Positions 58,923 through 64,000 of a stretch of 64,000 nucleotides of DNA are shown here, piece by piece. How positions within the stretch are numbered: position 1 is the first letter of the stretch; every line of letters begins with the position of its first letter. Under the pieces are notes generated by a model, which was not told the DNA's origin, searched no databases, and was given only the letters and a program-made list of their open reading frames with translations. Source of the stretch: Athene noctua. Taxonomy: Eukaryota > Chordata > Aves > Strigiformes > Strigidae. The stretch lies in NCBI RefSeq assembly GCF_965140245.1, contig NW_027437606.1, forward strand, positions 62,001 to 126,000, given 5' to 3'. The translations under genes and the position numbers were made by a program.

Positions 58923-60146
58923 ATTCTCTGCCTGGTTCTACCCGCTGCCCGGAACGCTACGCAGGGCAAAAGCGATACTCGTCCTCCGTGCTTGATTTTT
59001 CTCAGAAAGAGCCGTGGTGTGCGTTTTCGCCGAAAACGCATTTTCAGCCGAAAACGTGTACGTTTTCAATTCCCCACCACAGGGAAGCTGCTAGCCGGGA
59101 ATTCTCTGCCTGGTTCTACCCGCTGCCCGGAACGCTACGCAGGGCAAAAGCGGTTCTCGTCCTCCGTGCTTGCTTTTTCTCAGAAAAAGCCGTGGTGTGC
59201 GTTTTCGCCGGAAAACGCGTTTTCGGCCGAAAACGTGTACGTTTGCACTTCCCCGCCACAGGGAAGCTGCTAGCCGGGAATTCTCTGCCTGGTTCTACCC
59301 GCTGCCCGGAACGCTACGCAGGGCAAAAGTGATTCTCGTCCTCCGTGCTTGCTTTTTCTCAGAAAGAGCCGTGGTGTGCGTTTTCGCCGGAAAACGCGTT
59401 TTCGACCGAAAACGTGTACGTTTGCACTTCCCCGCCACAGGGAAGCTGCTAGCCGGGAATTCTCTGCCTGGTTCTACCCGCTGCCCGGAACGCTACGCAG
59501 GGCAAAAGCGATTCCCGTCCTCCGTGCTTGCTTTTTCTCAGAAAGAGCCGTGGTGTGCGTTTTCGCCGGAAAAAGCGTTTTCGGCCGAAAACATGTACGT
59601 TTGCACTTCCCCGCCACAGGGAAGCTGCTAGCCGGGAATTCTCTGCCTGGTTCTACCCGCTGCCCGGAACGCTACGCAGGGCAAAAGCGATTCTCGTCCT
59701 CCGTGCTTGCTTTTTCTCAGAAAGAGACGTGGTGTGCGTTTTCGCCGGAAAACGCGTTTTCTGCTGAAAACGTGTACGTTTGCACTTCCCCGCCACAGGG
59801 AAGCTGCTAGCCGGGAAATCTCTGCCTGGTTCTACCCGTTGCCCGGAACGCTACGCAGGGAAAAAGCGGTTCTCGTCCTCCGTGCTTGCTTTTTCTCAGA
59901 AAGAGACGTGGTGTGCGTTTTCGCCGGAAAACGCGTTTTCGGCCGAAAACGTGTATGTTTGCAATTCCCCGCCACAGGGAAGCTGCTAGCCGGGAATTCT
60001 CTGCCTGGTTCTACCCGCTGCCCGGAACGCTACGCAGGGCAAAAGCGGTTCTCGTCCTCCGTGCTTGCTTTTTCTCAGAAAGAGCCGTGGTGTGCGTTTA
60101 CGCCGAAAACGAGTTTTCGCCTGAAACGTGTACGTTTGCACTTCCG

Positions 60147-61317
60147 CGCCACAGGGAAGCTGCTAGCCGGGAATTCTCTGCCTGGTTCTACCCGCTGCCC
60201 GGAAGGCTACGCAGGGCAAAAGCGATTCTCGTCCTCCGTGCTTACTTTTTCTCAGAAAAAGCCGTGGTGTGCGTTTTCGCCGGAAAACGCGTTTTCGGGC
60301 GAAAACGTGTACGTTTGCAATTCCGCGCCACAGGGAAGCTGCTAGCCGGGAATTCTCTGCCTGGTTCTACCCGCTGCCCGGAACGCTACGCAGGGCAAAA
60401 GCGATTCTCGTCCTCCGTGCTTGCTTTTTCTCAGAAAGAGCCGTGGTGTGCTTTTTCATCGAAAACGCGTTTTCGGCCAAAAACGTGTACGTTTGCACTT
60501 CCCTGCCACAGGGAAGCTGCTAGCCCGGAATTCTCTGCCTGGTTGTACCCGCTGCCCGGAACGCTACGCAGGGCTAAAGGGATTCTCGTCCTCCGTGCTT
60601 GCTTTTTCTCAGAAAGAGCCGTGGTGTGCGTTTACGCCGAAAACGAGTTTTCGCCTGAAAACGTGTACGTTTGCACTTCCGCGCCACAGGGAAGCTGCTA
60701 GCCGGGAATTCTCTGCCTGGTTCTACCCGCTGCCCGGAAGGCTACGCAGGGCAAAAGCGATTCTCGTCCTCCGTGCTTACTTTTTCTCAGAAAAAGCCGT
60801 GGTGTGCGTTTTCGCCGGAAAACGCGTTTTCGGGCGAAAACGTGTACGTTTGCACTTCCGCGCCACAGGGAAGCTGCTAGCCGGGAATTCTCTGCCTGGT
60901 TCTACCCGCTGCCCGGAACGCTACGCAGGGCAAAAGCGATTCTCGTCCTCCGTGCTTGCTTTTTCTCAGAAAGAGCCGTGGTGTGCGTTTTCGCCGGAAA
61001 ACGCTTTTTCGGACGAAAACGTGTACGTTTGCACTTCCCCGCCACAGGGAAGCTGCTAGCCGCGAATTCTCTGCCTGGTTCTACCCGCTGCCCGGAACGC
61101 TACGCAGGGCAAAAGCGGTTCTCGTCCTCCGTGCTTGCTTTTTCTCAGAAAGAGCCGTGGTGTGCGTTTTCGCTGGAAAACGCGTTTTCGGCCAAAAACG
61201 TGTACGTTTGCACTTCCCCGCCACAGGGAAGCTGCTAGCCGGGAATTCTCTGCCTGGTTCTACCCGCTGCCCGGAACGCTACGCAGGGCAAAAGCGATCC
61301 TCGTCCTCCGTGCTTGC
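60147..61317 (+). repeat. 2,683-bp-offset duplication, copy 1
   Basis: Matches 62,830-64,000 at 15 x 179 - 2. Shared order: GGAAGGCTACG, GCTTACTTTTTCTCAGAAAA, TTTTCGGGC, TTTACGCC, GCTTTTTCGGACG, CGCTGG, GGCCAAAAACG and GCGATCCTCG. I saw about eight differences, for example GCAATTCC versus GCTCTTCC, TTTTTCATCG versus TTTTTCGCCG and AGCCGCGAATTC versus AGCCGGGAATTC. It is therefore older than the 1,428-bp pair. Confidence 0.85.
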
Positions 61318-62829
61318 TTTTTCTCAGAAAGAGCCGTTGTGTGCGTTTTCGCAGGTAAACGCGTTTTCGGCCGAAAACGTGTACGTTTGCACTTCCCCGC
61401 CACAGGGAAGCTGCTAGCCGGGAATTCTCTGCCTGGTTGTACCCGCTGCCCTGAACGCTACGCAGGGCAAAAGGGATTCTCGTCCTCCGTGCTTGCTTTT
61501 TCTCAGAAAGAGCCGTTGTGAGCGTTTTCGACGGAAAACGCGTTTTCGGCCAAAAACGTGTACGTTTGCACTTCCCCGCCACAGGGAAGCTGCTAGCCGG
61601 GAATTCTCTGCCTGGTTCTACCCGCTGCCCGGAACGCTACGCAGGGCAAAAGCGATTCCCGTCCTCCGTGCTTGCTTTTTCTCAGAAAGAGACGTGGTGT
61701 GCGTTTTCGCCGGAAAACTGGTTTTCGGCTGAAAACGTGTACGTTTGCACTTCTCCGCCACAGGGAAGCTGCTAGCCGGGAATTCTCTGCCTGGTTCTAC
61801 CCGCTGCCCGGAACGCTACGCAGGGCAAAAGCGGTTCTCGTGCTCCGTGCTTGCTTTTTCTCAGAAAGAGCCGTGGTGAGCGTTTTCGACGGAAAACGAT
61901 TTTTCGGCCGAAAACGTGTACGTTTCTACTTCCCCGCCACAGGGAAGCTGCTAGCCGGGAATTCTCTGCCTGGTTCTAACCGCTGCCCGGAACGCTACGC
62001 AGGGCAAAAGCGATTCTCGTCCTCCGTGCTTGCTTTTTCTCAGAAAGAGCCGTGGTGTGCGTTTTCGCTGGAAAACGCGTTTTCGGCCGAAAACGTGTAC
62101 GTTTGCACTTCCCCGCCACAGGGAAGCTGCTAGCCGGGAATTCTCTGCCTGGTTCTACCCGCTGCCCGGAACGCTACGCAGGGCAAAAGCGATTCTCATC
62201 CTCCGTGCTTGCTTTTTCTCAGAAAGAGACGTGGTGTGCGTTTTCGCCGGAAAACGCGTTTTCGGCCGAAAACGTGTACGTTTGCACTTCCCCGCCACAG
62301 GGAAGCTGCTAGCCGGGAATTCTCTGCCTGGTTCTACCCGCTGCCCGGAACGCTACGCAGGGCAAAAGCGATTCTCGTCCTCCGTGCTTGCTTTTTCTCA
62401 GAAAGAGCCGTGGTGTGCGTTTTCGCCGGAAAACGCGTTTTCGGGCGAAAACGTGTACGTTTGCACTTCCCCGCCACAGGGAAGCTGCTAGCCGGGAATT
62501 CTCTGCCTGGTTCTACCCGCTGCCCGGAACGCTACGCAGGGCAAAAGCGATTCTCGTCCTCCGTGCTTACTTTTTCTCAGAAAAAGCCGTGGTGTGCGTT
62601 TTCGCCGGAAAACGCGTTTTCGGGCGAAAACGTGTACGTTTGCACTTCCCCGCCACAGGGAAGCTGCTAGCCGGGAATTCGCTGCCTGGTTCTACCCGCT
62701 GCCCGGAACGCTACGCAGGGCAAAAGCGATTCCCGTCCTCCGTGCTTGCTTTTTCTCAGAAAGAGACGTGGTGTGCGTTTTAGCCGGAAAACGCGTTTTC
62801 GGCCGAAAACGTGTACGTTTGCACTTCCC

Positions 62830-64000
62830 CGCCACAGGGAAGCTGCTAGCCGGGAATTCTCTGCCTGGTTCTACCCGCTGCCCGGAAGGCTACGCAGGGC
62901 AAAAGCGATTCTCGTCCTCCGTGCTTACTTTTTCTCAGAAAAAGCCGTGGTGTGCGTTTTCGCCGGAAAACGCGTTTTCGGGCGAAAACGTGTACGTTTG
63001 CTCTTCCGCGCCACAGGGAAGCTGCTAGCCGGGAATTCTCTGCCTGGTTCTACCCGCTGTCCGGAACGCTACGCAGGGCAAAAGCGATTCTCGTCCTCCG
63101 TGCTTGCTTTTTCTCAGAAAGAGCCGTGGTGTGCTTTTTCGCCGAAAACGCGTTTTCGGCCGAAAACGTGTACGTTTGCACTTCCCTGCCACAGGGAAGC
63201 TGCTAGCCCGGAATTCTCTGCCTGGTTGTACCCGCTGCCCGGAACGCTACGCAGGGCTAAAGGGATTCTCGTCCTCCGTGCTTGCTTTTTCTCAGAAAGA
63301 GCCGTGGTGTGCGTTTACGCCGAAAACGAGTTTTCGCCTGAAAACGTGTACGTTTGCACTTCCGCGCCACAGGGAAGCTGCTAGCCGGGAATTCTCTGCC
63401 TGGTTCTACCCGCTGCCCGGAAGGCTACGCAGGGCAAAAGCGATTCTCGTCCTCCGTGCTTACTTTTTCTCAGAAAAAGCCGTGGTGTGCGTTTTCGCCG
63501 GAAAACGCGTTTTCGGGCTAAAACGTGTACGTTTGCACTTCCGCGCCACAGGGAAGCTGCTAGCCGGGAATTCTCTGCCTGGTTCTACCCGCTGCCCGGA
63601 ACGCTACGCAGGGCAAAAGCGATTCTCGTCCTCCGTGCTTGCTTTTTCTCAGAAAGAGCCGTGGTGTGCGTTTTCGCCGGAAAACGCTTTTTCGGACGAA
63701 AACGTGTACGTTTGCACTTCCCCGCCACAGGGAAGCTGCTAGCCGGGAATTCTCTGCCTGGTTCTACCCGCTGCCCGGAACGCTACGCAGGGCAAAAGCG
63801 GTTCTCGTCCTCCGTGCTTGCTTTTTCTCAGAAAGAGCCGTGGTGTGCGTTTTCGCTGGAAAACGCGTTTTCGGCCAAAAACGTGTACGTTTGCACTTCC
63901 CCGCCACAGGGAAGCTGCTAGCCGGGAATTCTCTGCCTGGTTCTACCCGCTGCCCGGAACGCTACGCAGGGCAAAAGCGATCCTCGTCCTCCGTGCTTGC
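62830..64000 (+). repeat. 2,683-bp-offset duplication, copy 2 (runs off window)
   Basis: Counterpart of 60,147-61,317. It is still matching at the last base of the window, so the true copy is longer. The monomer near 63,132 reads TTTTTCGCCGAAAACGCG, where a one-base deletion brings TTCG, A and CG.G into CENP-B-box-like spacing. Confidence 0.85.

Larger units (their letters stand above)
1..64000 (+). repeat. Tandem satellite array, 179-bp monomer
   Basis: The entire window is a head-to-tail array of one 179-bp unit with no break, inversion or inserted element. The first base is monomer position 126 and the last is position 75, taking GAATTC as position 1. The span equals 357 periods minus 32 bases. 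The indels I located add up to that figure: 33 bases deleted and one inserted. By hand count the consensus is 104/179 G+C with 19 CpG. Most monomers carry single EcoRI (1-6), MluI (117-122), EagI (126-131) and NheI (171-176) sites. No stretch is unique, so no gene is annotated anywhere. Unit length and organisation fit a centromeric or other heterochromatic eukaryotic satellite; the species and satellite family are not recognised. Confidence 0.98.
50263..64000 (+). repeat. Diverged right domain, all T104
   Basis: From 50,263 to the end every monomer I checked has T at position 104. Recurrent markers absent or almost absent on the left include GCGATTCTCG or GCGATCCTCG, GGGATTCTCG, GTGAGCGTTTTCGACGG, CGGTAAACGCG, TTTTCGGGCG, TTCCGCGCC and TTTACGCC. 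Seventeen single-base deletions fall in about 76 monomers, roughly four times the left-domain rate. Ten of them lie at or near the GG of CCGGAAAA (monomer 105-118), four in GGGCAAAAGCG and two in GAATTC. The pattern suggests a different subfamily or an approach to the array edge; the edge itself is not in the window. Confidence 0.85.

Noticed and set aside
63132..63150. CENP-B-box-like motif
   Set aside because: The essential pattern TTCG-4N-A-2N-CGGG is off by one base in the consensus (AAAACGC). Only the deletion variant near 63,132 gives TTCGCCGAAAACGCG, matching eight of nine core bases, and one near 59,025 matches seven. Isolated deletion products are not evidence of a functional box.
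1..64000. CRISPR array
   Set aside because: The period is regular, but the whole 179 bp is conserved with no variable spacers, and no associated genes are present.
1..64000. Known satellite families (alpha satellite 171 bp, Arabidopsis 178-bp repeat, other published centromere repeats)
   Set aside because: The period is similar, but the sequence is GC-rich and nothing I recall matches it. A database search of the monomer would decide.
1..64000. Coding repeat or repetitive surface protein gene
   Set aside because: The unit length is not a multiple of three, frameshifts are frequent and stops occur in all frames over two to three units.
1..64000. Regular promoters, terminators or RNA genes within the monomer
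   Set aside because: The T/A-rich hairpin and the G+C-rich inverted repeats resemble terminators or operators, but nothing is present to regulate, and no tRNA or RNA polymerase III box pair was recognised.

Overview
The window is one uninterrupted head-to-tail satellite DNA array. The whole 64,000 bases are copies of a single 179-bp monomer on one strand orientation: 357 monomer periods with a net loss of 32 bases, plus a partial monomer at each end. I found no gene, RNA gene, transposon, CRISPR array or unique sequence. The monomer is about 58% G+C and has 19 CpG in 179 bp (observed/expected about 1.26 on the consensus, counted by hand). A unit of near-nucleosome length, long-range homogenisation and higher-order duplications are typical of a eukaryotic centromeric, pericentromeric or subtelomeric array in a long-read assembly. 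I do not recognise the monomer and cannot name the organism.

Two domains are visible. From 1 to about 50.2 kb monomers are very alike. They carry an A/T dimorphism at monomer position 104 (numbering from GAATTC = 1), and net indels are only 15 bases in 281 monomers. The last part of this domain (44,536-50,084) is a run of 32 monomers that all carry A. From 50,263 to the end every monomer I checked carries T. The right domain also has its own diagnostic changes (GCGATT, GGGATT, GAGCGTTTTCGACGG, TTTACGCC) and 17 deleted bases in about 76 monomers. This looks like an older or separately homogenised subfamily, possibly approaching the array edge.

Segmental duplications on several scales lie on top of the monomer. 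There is a 5.7/6.3-kb tandem pair at 28.8-40.8 kb, and an exact-looking 1,428-bp tandem pair at 54.7-57.6 kb. There are offsets of 1,431 bp (3.4-6.1 kb), 1,969 bp (45.7-49.2 kb), 2,684 bp (18.6-22.4 kb) and 2,683 bp (60.1-64.0 kb). Six-monomer units (1,074 bp) occur at 8.1-10.0 kb and 50.5-52.7 kb. A two-monomer haplotype is scattered in nine places between 2.8 and 42.9 kb.

The most interesting internal structure is a cassette of interlocked palindromes at monomer positions 102-146. Two 18-bp dyads stand directly in tandem, followed by a third dyad, and the A/T dimorphism breaks or restores the symmetry of the first. Two more inverted repeats flank the cassette (74-92 and 150-168). Candidate roles are binding of a dimeric protein or cruciform formation; both are inference.
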